Assembly: GCF_001625305.1 (NCBI RefSeq)
Contig: NW_017804387.1
Coordinates: forward strand, 1,189,185-1,253,184
Direction of reading: 5' to 3'
DNA length: 64,000 nt
Source: Branchiostoma belcheri
Taxonomy: Eukaryota; Chordata; Leptocardii; Amphioxiformes; Branchiostomatidae
Under the pieces are notes generated by a model that saw only the letters and a list, made by a program, of their open reading frames with translations, made no database searches and was not told where the DNA came from. How positions within the stretch are numbered: the stretch's first letter is position 1; each line of letters starts with the position of its first letter. This document shows, in pieces, positions 46,870 to 54,583 of the stretch. The translations under genes were made by a program, and so were the position numbers.

Positions 46870-49800
46870 NNNNNNNNNNNNNNNNNNNNAATAATTTTGA
46901 TCTGTCCAGTTGAAATTAAATAAAACAGTTATTAAATAATATTTCTGTAAGTTAGGTACTTTACACGGTATTTATGTCAACAAATGCCGTCATAGAAATA
47001 AAAAATAAAACAAAAGAGCGCGAATATTCCTAGTTTTGTCCGCAAAGAACAAGTGAAATATTTAATCGCAAAAGTGTTTTAGTTAGTTTACAGACGTATA
47101 CTAGTATATACATGTAGTTCTTCAGCATGGTACCCATCCCCCCAAAAACTCATCATGTACTAGTACTTATCTAAGAAAATATGTAACCACAAAGGCCTCT
47201 TGACACAACCCTAATGCTGAGGTCACATTTCCAAGCCGGGGCCCGGCCGGGCTGTTTCGATTAACGAAAAATCAACAATTTTTATCAAGAATATACACAA
47301 ATAGTTCCATTGATGATATTTTTCAAGTGTTTTATGCGTTGTTGTCTTTTTATACCATATTTTTCGTTCCAAAAGACTGCCCGGCCGGGCCCCGAAATGT
47401 GACCTTTATGCTTATGCTTAGGTCACATTTGCATTATGCTTAGGTCACATTTGAAACGGCGCCCGTTCGGCATGTCCTCGGCGTAGACGCCGGCCGGCGT
47501 CATGACGCCGAGCGTGCGCCGACTTTCAGGGTCACAATTAAATGTTCCTTTACGGCTCCCTGTCGGGGCCTGGTTGTGCTCCGGCCGGCGTTGAGGCGTC
47601 TTCTAATTAATATTCATAAACTTTTGGTCCCCTTGGCGGCCGGTTTCTGTCAGGGACCCGTCCGGTGCCCGGTCAGTCTCCCGTCTTGACCCGTGCGGCG
47701 TGTGGTAGGGTGCCGACCGGCTCTTACAGTTCGGCCGGGCAGCTGTCAGGTCCCTGACGGGGTCCAGGGGGATCCCGACGGGCTCCCGTCGTGTACGTAC
47801 ACTGATGAGGGAGCTTTGTCGCGAACATCATTGCGACTTTAAGTCCTTCCTGCGAATGGAACCACTGATGTTTCACGACCTCCTACAACGTTTTTATTAT
47901 ATATATATTATAATTTTGTGAATGCCCTCTACTTCTTAACACATTTCAATGTATCCATAATGATTTATAATAACAGAAAATCTAGATATTACAGTCCAGT
48001 CTGTATGTAACACTTCTGTTTAATTCTATGCAGTGCTAAACAGCCCTTGTCAGCAGGCCTAAAACTCGCCATTACCCTACGCTTCCTGGTGACCGGGAAT
48101 AGCTACCAATCCTTGGAGTTTGCCTTCAGGGTAGCCCACATGCAACACAATGTCACTGTTCATTCCTGAGGTACATGTATGCCGGGTTTTCCACTGCCCA
48201 TCGGCATTCTGACACACAAGTGCACGGTGTAACACACACAAGTACATGGTGTAACACACACGTGGTGAACTGTGCAATGTAGTGTGAACAAGGAGTTTAC
48301 ATATGTCCCATATAACCCCATTTTCCTTACCACCTGATGCACTGATCAGCACATGTGACGTCATAATCTTAGGCAAGTGCCTGTTCGGCCGCCCGACGGG
48401 TCCCGGGCAGTGAGGTACCTTGCCGAACGGGGCCCGAAGTGATTTTAAGTTTGAGTTAAAATCAATTCGGCGACCGCGCGGGGCCAAAAATAGGCCGGCA
48501 GCCGTCGGGAAGCCCGCCGGTCTCCGTCCAGGTCCCGTTCGGTAGTGCCAAAAAACAGGCCGAACATGCGCCGAGCGGGCCCCTTTCTTGAATTGTGACC
48601 TAGGCTTTAGTTAGAAACAAAATGTACTACCCACACACTGACAGAGTAGACTAACATGGCACAATTACTCACTTGCTGATTCGCTCCAGTGCCTCAGGCT
48701 TGAGCATGTCGGGTTGCGGGAAGGTCAGTTGGAAGATGGGGTCCTCGGGCACGTTGGACCAGTCGATCAGCTCCTGCACCACGTAGTTGTTGGTGCGCAT
48801 GGGCAGGACCGTGGCGGAGGCGACGTACGGGGTCGGGTCCAGGTGTTTGGCCGCCTCGGGCAGGTACGTGTTCAACACGGACGGGATCTACACGGCGGAG
48901 AAATAATAGCCTCCATAGCATGCCGAAAACTGGGGGTTTGGGGGGTCTTCAGGAGCTTGACATGTGTAAATATCACATTAATATAACGTGTTTCTTTCCG
49001 TAAGCTTTACATGGACTTAAATATAATGTAAAAAAAGCAATGCGGTAAGTATAATGAGTTAACTAGAGGCATCTCAAAAGTCATACGATGTTTTTGATTA
49101 TTATGAATAAGGTCCTTACCAACCTTGCGCGACTAAACACAAGCATTTTATATGCTTTTCATCTTTGGTTTTACCTGAAATGTTAGACATCTTCCATGAT
49201 TTCTCGCTGAATCGCCGCAAAATCTAACATTATTATGCCTAGTCATTTCTATATGGTTATATCTGGCTTTCCAAAAATATACGGTTCCTTTCCTTGTTCT
49301 ACATGTATAAACAAGCTTTTCGCCGACCGGGAGACATCTCCCCCTATACAGTATAGGCGTCGTTAAGCTACAGGAAATGCTGCGTCTCTTTGTTTTTTCC
49401 TACCCTTGCAAAGTTGTCCCTAAATTGAAGCAATCGCCATGTTTTTTTACACCTATTTGAGAGTGACCAAATATAACAACACCATGCCTAGTCCTTTCTA
49501 TAAGTTTATGTCTGGCTTTCCAAAAACACAGTATTACGGTTCCTTTCCCCCTTCTATAAACAAGCTTTCTGCTGACCGGCAGACATCTCCCCTATACAGA
49601 ATAGGCGTCGTTAAGCTACAGGAAATCTTGCGTCTCTTTGTCTTTTCCTACCGTCGCAAAGTTTTCCCTAAATTTTAGCAAGCTCCATGTTTTTCACACT
49701 TATTTGAGAGCGGAAAATGCAACAACATATTATTAGTCCTTTCTAAATGTTTATATTAGCTTTCCAAAAACATATTTCATTGTATTCCGGTTCCTTTCCT

Positions 49801-51597
49801 TGTTCTATAAACAAGCTTTCCGACGTAAATAGTATAGGCGTCGTTAAACTACAGGATATCCGTGTCAATTCGTACGGCGCTGTATGTACTGAGTTCCTGT
49901 ACATTTAGAACTCATAAATTATGTTTAACTCGAGACAGATAGAACATTTTTCAAACCCAGATAGACGCACAGCCACTGGCAGGAATCTGAGGAACAACAG
50001 TGCGTTCACTCTTCCCAAGGCCAGAACTGAACGACTGAGACAGTCTTTCTTGCACACTGCAGTCAGACTTTATAATAACTCTATTTCCTAGACCAACCAC
50101 CAGCCTGTGAGCTTGGATCTTGGTGTAGTGTTTGTTACTATATGTATTTTTGTTAGGACAGTCAGCACATATGGTATGTACAATTGTTTTGTAACAAACT
50201 TACGCAATTCAGGGCATATGGACATGTATATGTGTGTATTTCCCTGTCAATGTATGTTTGAAGTAGAAATAAATAAATAAAATATAATACGGGGTAACTG
50301 TAGACTACTTTAGTTGTCCTTTAGATTGAACAATTTTTTCGTTACTAGCCAGGAACCTATAACTTCTCAGTCAACAACCTACCCGAAGTTCACTACGGTC
50401 CGTGTCTATATGTACGGCGCTGTATGTACTGAGTTTCTGAACATTTAGAACTCACGGAATATTTTAATTCGAGACGGATAAAACATTTTTCAAACCGAGA
50501 TAGACCATAATACTGTATAACTGTAGACTATTTTAGTTTTCCTTTAGATTGAACGATTCTTTCGTTATCAGCCAGGAACCTATAACTTCTCAGTCAACAA
50601 CCTACCCAAAATTTACTTTGGCCCGTGTCTATATGTACGGTGCTGTATTTACTGAGTTCCTGAACATTTAGAACTCATAGATTATGTTTAACTCGAGACA
50701 GATAAAACATTTTTCAAACCGAGGTAGACCATAATATTGGGTAACGTTAACTGTGGACTATTTTAGTTTTCCTTTAGATTGAACGATTCTTTCGTTTTCA
50801 GCCAGGAACCTACACAGCGGTCTGGTTACTAGGCTGGAGTGCCCACTGCTAGGTGCTATAAGCCCCTCCCACTTTTGTCCCTGTCTGCATGCCTCCCTGA
50901 GGCGCTGGCAGATTGGGGAAGGGTACGAATAATAATAAAAAAAATAATAATAAATACCGGCCAACGCTGCTGTGAAGTGACCACTTGTTGTCAGTGGGTT
51001 GTACACAATACCGGTGCCCCAGTTTCTAAAGTGCTGTGTCTGGATCAATCCATGCACCAAATTAGGAAAATTAGGTTAGGTCACACAGACCAGCTGACGA
51101 ACAATGGCGTTCGGGAAATAAAAACCCCGGCATAGACAAGACTAGAACGAATGACCCATATTTAAAGCAGACAAGCTACCCCCGAATTCCAGCAAATAGA
51201 AACTAACTGAACTCTGGACCATCGCATCTCGATGAAACAACAAGTCACTGTTTCATAACTTGATATGACACTGGTTGTACATGTACCAAGTTACCCCTTG
51301 TTGTTCTTTTCATAATACCTAAGATCGGCTTAAACCACAATAAAATCATAAAACATTAAATACGTACATATTAAAAGTTTCTTGAGATTTTAGTACATGT
51401 ACATAGTAAGGCACATATGAACCTACCAAGCTCCGTGTGTAGAGGCGGAGCCGGTTGTGATTCCGCATGGTCGGGTAGACGGTCGGCTCGAAGTCCTCGT
51501 CTCTCTTCTCCGAGACGGACGTCAGCGTGCTCTTCAACCGTCTGGCGGACCGCGGACGGATCCGCAGGAGATAGGCAGACAGACACGATCGAAGCAT
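31033..51597 (-). CDS. KamA-like radical SAM aminomutase, likely mitochondrial
   Basis: Eight exons in reading order, 51597-51427, 48887-48673, 34223-33981, 33672-33618, 33335-33126, 32805-32548, 31699-31532 and 31245-31033, splice GT/AG with continuous phases to exactly 511 codons (510 aa). Radical-SAM 4Fe-4S cysteines are Cys192, Cys196 and Cys199 (CHAYCTYC, spacing CX3CX2C). The SAM-binding GGDP is at 239-242 (LLLTGGDPMVM). A lysine in SATPGK (Lys419) is in the place of the PLP lysine of lysine 2,3-aminomutase. The Arg/Ser-rich leader (MLRSCLSAYLLRIRPRSARR) suggests mitochondrial import. The bacterial PGGGGK loop is shortened, and the two aspartates that hold lysine in the clostridial enzyme seem replaced (near 370-375 and at Ser414), so the substrate may not be lysine. 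An acceptor TTCCAG just before the ATG implies a 5' UTR intron. Intron 2 (14.4 kb) is full of transposons. Confidence 0.85.
31787..32025. mobile_element. MITE, family TAGCCTCTACCAGG, divergent copy 3
   Basis: It begins TTAGCCCTCACCAGGCC and ends GTCTGGTGGAGACTAA. The interior keeps GGGGAGTTGGTTCACTG and its partial inverse CCAAACTCCCC. It lies in an intron of the KamA-like gene. Confidence 0.6.
34224..35859. other. Start of KamA-like intron 2, no gene seen
   Basis: Intronic on the minus strand. I see no exon on either strand. From about 35440 the sequence may already belong to the 5' UTR of the LINE. Confidence 0.4.
36065..36952 (+). pseudogene. LINE ORF1: PHD finger, coiled coil, RNA-binding tail
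   Basis: One open frame. A PHD-type zinc finger occupies 36074-36240 (CGEC, then CEIC, FHAKC, and HWFCQYC). A long coiled coil follows (SGELQKVNERLHEVSKELTR), then a C-terminal domain with HNLPETES, AQRLGR and VYIRPDL, typical of LINE ORF1 proteins that bind RNA and act as chaperones. A likely ATG (MAEGGKVGNRTR, 35916) is in another frame, so the ORF is frameshifted between 35916 and 36065. Confidence 0.75.
36972..39785 (+). pseudogene. LINE ORF2: AP endonuclease plus reverse transcriptase, frameshifted
   Basis: Endonuclease in two frames: GIICLTEIKPKQGA, then ITGDFNHPSIRWD and TLDDFILTNEE. Reverse transcriptase at 38084-38920: PGNDGMHP, YRPVSLTS, QHGFTQGKST, DYAKAFDTVPH, SGVPQGSILGPLLF. The catalytic FADDT box lies one frame over at about 38910-38930. 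The C-terminal part is 39021-39785 (MRFHPDKCKVLHLG, LVRPHLEYATAVWSP). Frame changes near 37370, 37640, 37860 and 38905. Confidence 0.85.
39961..40769. other. Intronic, no gene seen
   Basis: Between two LINE remnants inside KamA-like intron 2. Motifs such as AAGATGGCGAC at 40104 resemble YY1 sites but have no gene context here. Confidence 0.35.
40770..41150 (+). pseudogene. Second reverse-transcriptase fragment
   Basis: KAFDRIDHTLLIHKLLTCGV, a SGVPQGTKLGPVLFLV box with a stop soon after, and KYVDDLTLKES (YVDD catalytic box), then QLDTWSSENK. This is a short internal RT piece from a LINE of a different lineage from the CR1 upstream. Confidence 0.75.
41494..42504 (+). pseudogene. Remnant of SAP / SWIM-finger (YqaJ-type) gene
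   Basis: From the ATG at 41494 an N-terminal SAP DNA-binding motif is visible (WKVPALKAFLRERGLKTTGR). After frame changes come KLLKVNGTKLPDPLLDL, DYKEGTAYSY, TTCTPSQSIRNIPHACWV and SSYCSCFAG, the CxC half of a SWIM zinc finger, ending at a GTGAGT donor (42131). A tail-like piece LWAGTLVAAEQFFKEFVAPEL lies at about 42385-42450. In many invertebrates SAP and SWIM parts precede a YqaJ exonuclease domain. Here that middle is missing and the frame is broken several times, so it is a relic. Confidence 0.5.
42505..43038. other. Intronic, no gene seen
   Basis: AT-rich, with a local repeat of TTCATTGTTCAAAAATTCA at 42578-42628. No exon. Confidence 0.35.
43136..43177 (-). ncRNA. Hammerhead ribozyme (left arm)
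   Basis: Reverse complement of the right-arm motif at 44153-44194 with no change in the core: GTCA / CTGACGA / stem II / GAAAC / GTC / TGAC. See the right-arm entry for the structure. Confidence 0.7.
43341..43988 (+). CDS. GIY-YIG endonuclease of Penelope-like element
   Basis: Open from at least 43341, with an in-frame ATG at 43473 (MTNKNKANITIPYVQGVSEK, 171 aa to the stop). The upstream in-frame part (HRHLRGALAKCGYQNWTFNK) is the linker that normally follows the RT, so the ORF is an N-terminally truncated polyprotein. The GIY-YIG core shows as NNTYIGETSRPLKVRYKEH, with CEEPNC before it (Penelope zinc-type motif) and RETRWWERGVKEAIYER further on. It nicks target DNA during retrotransposition. 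The stop codon lies inside the inverted arm. Confidence 0.85.
   Translation, partial: LKCAKTDEHRHLRGALAKCGYQNWTFNKALKPSDQSKKTQKCKPLTNKNKANITIPYVQGVSEKLRRIFQNFNIATNFKPHSTLRQRLVHPKDRPHKGTKANVIYRLKCEEPNCNNTYIGETSRPLKVRYKEHCRPSANGYSSAIFHHLQHNQGHSFKLESTDVLDRETRWWERGVKEAIYERMYNPTLNREGGLRVDLSGTWDLALPAPRTYNT
44153..44194 (+). ncRNA. Hammerhead ribozyme (right arm)
   Basis: GTCA (stem I 5' side), CTGACGA (conserved core), stem II AGCTAGTGGATACTAGCT (perfect arms, GGAT loop), GAAAC, GTC (NUH triplet, cut after 44190), TGAC (stem I 3' side, pairs with GTCA). Stem III is reduced to the self-complementary ACGT, as in Penelope hammerheads that work as dimers (established knowledge). All catalytic positions that I can check are conserved. 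Confidence 0.75.
44418..44573. repeat. Inverted repeat
   Basis: AAAATCGTGTTTTAGGGATTTT at the left and AAAATCCCTAAAACACGATTTT at the right, about 110 bases apart. A small foldback element directly after the Penelope element. Confidence 0.65.
44574..45156. other. Intronic, no gene seen
   Basis: Contains a short perfect inverted repeat around 45022-45066 (GTATATGCAATGTAA / TTACATTGCATATAC). No exon recognised. Confidence 0.35.
45157..45351 (-). pseudogene. C-terminal tail of an ISL2EU-type (DDE_Tnp_4) transposase
   Basis: The minus-strand reading frame ends at TAA (45157) and gives SRDKVGKTKKVANLRIHVER, AINRLKDLKILGG, ADDIVKVCAALVNLQPDL. The HVERAI...RLK...L and ADDIV.VCAALVNL pattern is the conserved end of the DDE_4 transposases often paired with THAP domains. 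Only about 64 codons remain. Confidence 0.7.
45490..45845 (+). pseudogene. LINE RT C-terminal fragment
   Basis: RPVIAYAVPVWHAGLTTLQS, ERIQKRALRII, then after a frame change RYRNSAIPYLAKLL. These are the usual last 120 residues of a LINE ORF2. The element continues after 46634 (ACAGTGCTTAGTC...), so it is interrupted by the insertion at 45849-46629. Confidence 0.75.
45849..46629. mobile_element. Kolobok-like TTAA element nested in a LINE tail
   Basis: TTAA at 45845-45848 and 46630-46633. TIRs AGGAGTACTAACCTCCAGAAGG and CCTTCTGGAGGTTAGTACTCCT are inverted matches (about 35 bases). Termini starting AGG with a TTAA target fit Kolobok (RGG start). No transposase. It splits the LINE tail ORF. Confidence 0.82.
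46836..46889. repeat. TA microsatellite and assembly gap
   Basis: A run of (TA)n from about 46836 ends in 20 N at 46870-46889, so the true repeat length is unknown. Confidence 0.95.
47216..47405. mobile_element. GC-rich-ended MITE, GGTCACATTT family, small copy
   Basis: AGGTCACATTTCC...GGGGCCCGGCCGGGC at the left is mirrored by GCCCGGCCGGGCCCCGAAATGTGACC at the right, with an AT-rich middle. Confidence 0.7.
47418..48604. mobile_element. Larger element, GGTCACATTT family
   Basis: It begins TTAGGTCACATTTGAAACGG with CGTTCGGCATG, and ends CATGCGCCGAGCGG...AATTGTGACCTA. Both ends are strongly GC- and CpG-rich with repeated GCCGGC(G) and CCCGTC motifs; the middle is AT-rich. It lies in KamA-like intron 2, ending 69 bases before the exon 2 donor. 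No ORF recognised. Confidence 0.55.
48905..48960. repeat. Short dispersed repeat
   Basis: CCTCCATAGCATGCC(G/A)AAAACTGGGGGTTT and GGGGGTCTTCAGG match 4300-4342, just downstream of exon 1 of paralogue 2. The class is unknown. Confidence 0.6.
49240..49860. repeat. Tandem array, about 245-bp unit, three copies
   Basis: CTTTCTATA(T/A)...TTTCCAAAAA starts near 49245, 49494 and 49739. TATAGGCGTCGTTAAGCTACAGGA recurs near 49362, 49601 and 49845. It lies in KamA-like intron 1. Confidence 0.8.
49860..50800. repeat. Tandem array, about 223-bp unit, interrupted
   Basis: CGTGTC(T/A)AT...TACGG(C/T)GCTGTAT begins near 49861, 50400 and 50624. AGCCAGGAACCTA recurs near 50347, 50570 and 50801. The first unit is lengthened by about 310 bases by the LINE tail at 49970-50278. 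Confidence 0.8.
49970..50278 (+). mobile_element. LINE 3' tail inserted in the tandem array
   Basis: It encodes LRNNSAFTLPKARTERLRQS and AVRLYNNSIS-stop, the usual end of an L2/CR1-group ORF2, then a 3' UTR and an AAATAAATAAATAAAAT tail. Comparison with the intact units gives the insertion points directly. ATAATAC may be the target duplication. Confidence 0.7.
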
Positions 51598-53190
51598 CGT
51601 GATTCTTCAAGTTCTAGACCTGGAACGTACAAACACAACAATGATCTTGACGCCCACCGGGACTAACCAAGGGTAGTATGATCTGCAGAAGCTGTTAGTG
51701 GGTTTTACATGTCAAGTGTGTCACCTGCTAGAAATGTCGCATGGTAACTTGTACTAGTTGTAGGCTAAATACGTTACAAACGTGTTGAAGATATCAGTGA
51801 CCTCGCGCACGGCTTCCAATGTTTGTGGTGGAATTTGGCATTGGATGGTTCGCATACATCAGAGCAGTCATGCATGTATTGTTCATGTATGAACAAGCCA
51901 TTTATATATATGGCAACGTTATGCGTCCTTGGTAAGACCCCCAATCCTGTCTTCCGTGATCACCGACGTCACTCACACTTTTGCTCTAGGGTTCTAACGC
52001 TGGTGTCAACAAAAGAATTGGACACGTAAGGATCGGACGGAACGCCCCCTTGTCTAGACACAAGTCATGTTGGCTCTAAAAACAGACAAACTGAATCATG
52101 GCCTGTGTACACAGTGCGGTGTTTCACAGACCAATGCCCTTCAAAACTTGTGTTTTTCTTTCATTTTTCTTGTCTTGCCATTTAATTAGCAAACAACAAA
52201 TTTCTGGTTCAGTGCAAACATTATATGATATATGGGATGCCCTTCTAGTTGCTTGTTGCTTGCTTGTTTAAATGTTTTAAGTCAGAGATGTTTACGTTTC
52301 AATGTTTTCAATCGTGGATATTTATGTATAACTTGACACTGCATCTGGCGCGCTGTGCTAAAGTCTGGCAAAACAGTCGGCTTGTAAGTCGTCAACATAA
52401 AAAAAATAGTATGGAACAAGAATCTCGCTCTAAATATCACATGTAAACACTTATAGTACAAGTTCAGTAAGATAATTCTTTCAATCAGTGACTATTAAAT
52501 CCTAAGGTACATACCTCCGAATTTTCGACGACTAGTCAGTTCGTCTTGGTCACGGAATAATCCTAGTCTCGCAAGATAACGCGAGACTAGGACATTATAG
52601 TAAAATAATTTAATCTTAGATTGAGGGGAAACGACTAGAATTGACGACACATCGCTATCGTCGTATTGTCCTCTCAACGAAAGTATGGTGACCTGACTAT
52701 CGTTGTTAATTTTTTTCTGTGGGTGACCTTTCTGTAGTTTTGTGCATTCACGGAGCCGCAACAAGTCGGCTGTTGCTTTTCGCCTGAATGAAGTTAAATA
52801 AAGAATAATCTGGGCACGCCTTCCAATTATCTCCACCTTAACTGTGACGTATACAGTACTTTTCCATTCAATCAAACAACTTTCTGACCAAAATTTAGTA
52901 TTTTTAAGCGTAACGCTTTCAGTTAGAAATCAGAAGATCGAGGTAGTCAGTGAGAGAAAGTCTCTGCCACTAAGCGTCGAAGTCTTTCTAACATTTTAGC
53001 AGTTATTGTATCACACACTTTGTGAAACACAAAACGATGTGTGATAACCTTCTAAATATTTTGAGTAGTCATCTACAAAGACCTAAAGTCTGTACAGTGA
53101 CTATATTCTCACCTGGGGGCCACAAATACAGCGTCAGTGTTAGAGATATTTCAGTGCTGATAAGCCTTGGAATCACTTCTGCATAAAATG
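51598..53190 (-). promoter_or_regulatory. Probable 5' region of the KamA-like gene
   Basis: The acceptor TTCCAG lies 27 bases before the ATG (51597), so a non-coding exon is expected upstream. A minus-strand GGCCCCCAG|GTGAGA donor at 53112/53111, preceded by GGCGCCATTTT (YY1-like, 53190), is one candidate. A perfect hairpin CCTAGTCTCGC / GCGAGACTAGG is at 52561-52592. A 126-codon minus ORF (52875-52495) here is not recognised and may be chance. Confidence 0.3.
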
Positions 53191-53529
53191 GCGCCGTCAA
53201 ACTTGTTTTGTCCTTGATAAGCTTATTGTGACTCAAAAGATCAGAATGTCAAAGATTCACCTATGACATGGGAGCTTGTTCATATGAAACCACCCAAACC
53301 GGTCTTTCCTAGGATGCAACGATTAATACAGCCACAAATGATTATAACTTAACCACCTAGGCCTACAGTCCTACATATTAGTATTGTATACTATCTTAAA
53401 GTCTGTCTAATTTCTCTAAAATTGCAAAACTATACTCTTCTTTCTCTTATTATACACACATTTTTTTTACTTCTGAATCAGTTTACCACAAAACACGGCC
53501 ACTGAAATGTATTAATTGTGAAAGTCTTT

Positions 53530-53650
53530 TGCAGCCCTCCAAGGGGCACACCTGCAGGGGCCATTCATTCAAATACTACCCTATCAAGGAACACATGCCG
53601 GGCACTATCCCCCAGTGGAACTCCTTGCCCTGGCCCTTGCCCTGGCCCCT
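53530..53650 (+). pseudogene. LINE ORF2 C-terminal scrap
   Basis: QPSKGHTCRGHSFKYYPIKE and GTIPQWNSLP resemble the last residues of LINE ORF2 proteins (RGHS.KY...WN.LP). It runs straight into the minisatellite at 53653. Confidence 0.55.
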
Positions 53651-53652
53651 TG

Positions 53653-54035
53653 CGCAGACGTGGAAGGTATTCGCGCAGACGTGGAAGGTATTTGCGCAGA
53701 CGAGGAAGGTATTCGCGCAGATGAGGAAGGTATTCGCTCAGACGTGGAAGGTATTCGCGCAGACGTGGAAGGTATTCGCGCAGACGTGGAAGGTATTCGC
53801 GCAGATGAGGAATGTATTCGCGCAGACGAGGAAGGTATTTGCGCAGACGAGAAAAGTATTTGCTCAGACGAGGAAGGTATTTGCGCAGACGTGGAAGGTA
53901 TTCGCGCAGACGTGGAAGGTATTCGCGCAGACGTGGAAGGTATTCGCGCAGACGAGGAAGGTATTTGCGCAGACGAGAAAAGTATTTGCTCAGACGAGGA
54001 AGGTATTCGCGCAGACGTGGAAGGTATTCGCGCAA
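53653..54035. repeat. 21-bp minisatellite, about 18 copies
   Basis: Unit CGCGCAGACGTGGAAGGTATT, with variants GATGAGG, GACGAGG and TTTGCGCAGACGAGAAAAGTA in register. A higher-order block of several units recurs (53830-53900 and 53955-54010). Because 21 is divisible by three, long frames stay open on both strands. These are not genes. Confidence 0.95.
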
Positions 54036-54119
54036 AGGTAGAAGGCATTTGTTTCTCTTCCTACAGCGACCTGGCTTAGTTTCTATTTTAACACTTCATC
54101 AGAACTTAAATTTAACTTG

Positions 54120-54583
54120 ATCAAACTAAGGCAGAGTTCTTGTATTTGAAAATACACTTGATCACGGTAAACACCAAACATTTGCTTTAATAGGGCACTC
54201 AGGTGTCACCATCCCTCACTCTAAATGGACTGGACAAATTTTGCAGGAAGCAGCTAAAGCTATTTTTTTTTCTTCTCTCTTTTTCTCTGCCAATTTAATT
54301 GAATAATTTATGTTCAGCAAAGCTTTTCTTGAATGTGAACCCATCTTTTTCTCTCTCTTTGCCAATTAGATCTAACACTGACTAATTCATGCTTTTTAAT
54401 CTTCAAGACTTTTGTATGGTGTAACTTTCATTTGCTCACATGCTCACATGTACAAAATGTATATTGCAATCTTTTTGGTCAGTCAACAGTGGTCTATCTA
54501 TGCCAGATCCAGATGTAAAAGTCATCATTATCATTAGCATCATGTCACAAATTAGCGCAATAATGAAAGTGCAAAAAAATAAC
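54120..54583. other. 3' flank of KICS2, last exon not found
   Basis: AT-rich with CTCTCTTT tracts. I looked on the minus strand for the short last KICS2 exon and did not find it here. Confidence 0.35.

Noticed and set aside
47440..47800. CpG island promoter
   Set aside because: The CpG richness is confined to the ends of a repeat element (47418-48604) inside an intron, without a gene start.
52495..52875. 126-codon minus ORF as a gene
   Set aside because: It contains a perfect DNA hairpin, shows no family resemblance and no clear splice partners; kept only as a remark in the upstream-region entry.
53529..54120. Long overlapping ORFs on both strands (100-170 codons)
   Set aside because: They are produced by the 21-bp tandem repeat, whose unit length is a multiple of three; composition and variation follow the repeat, not codons.
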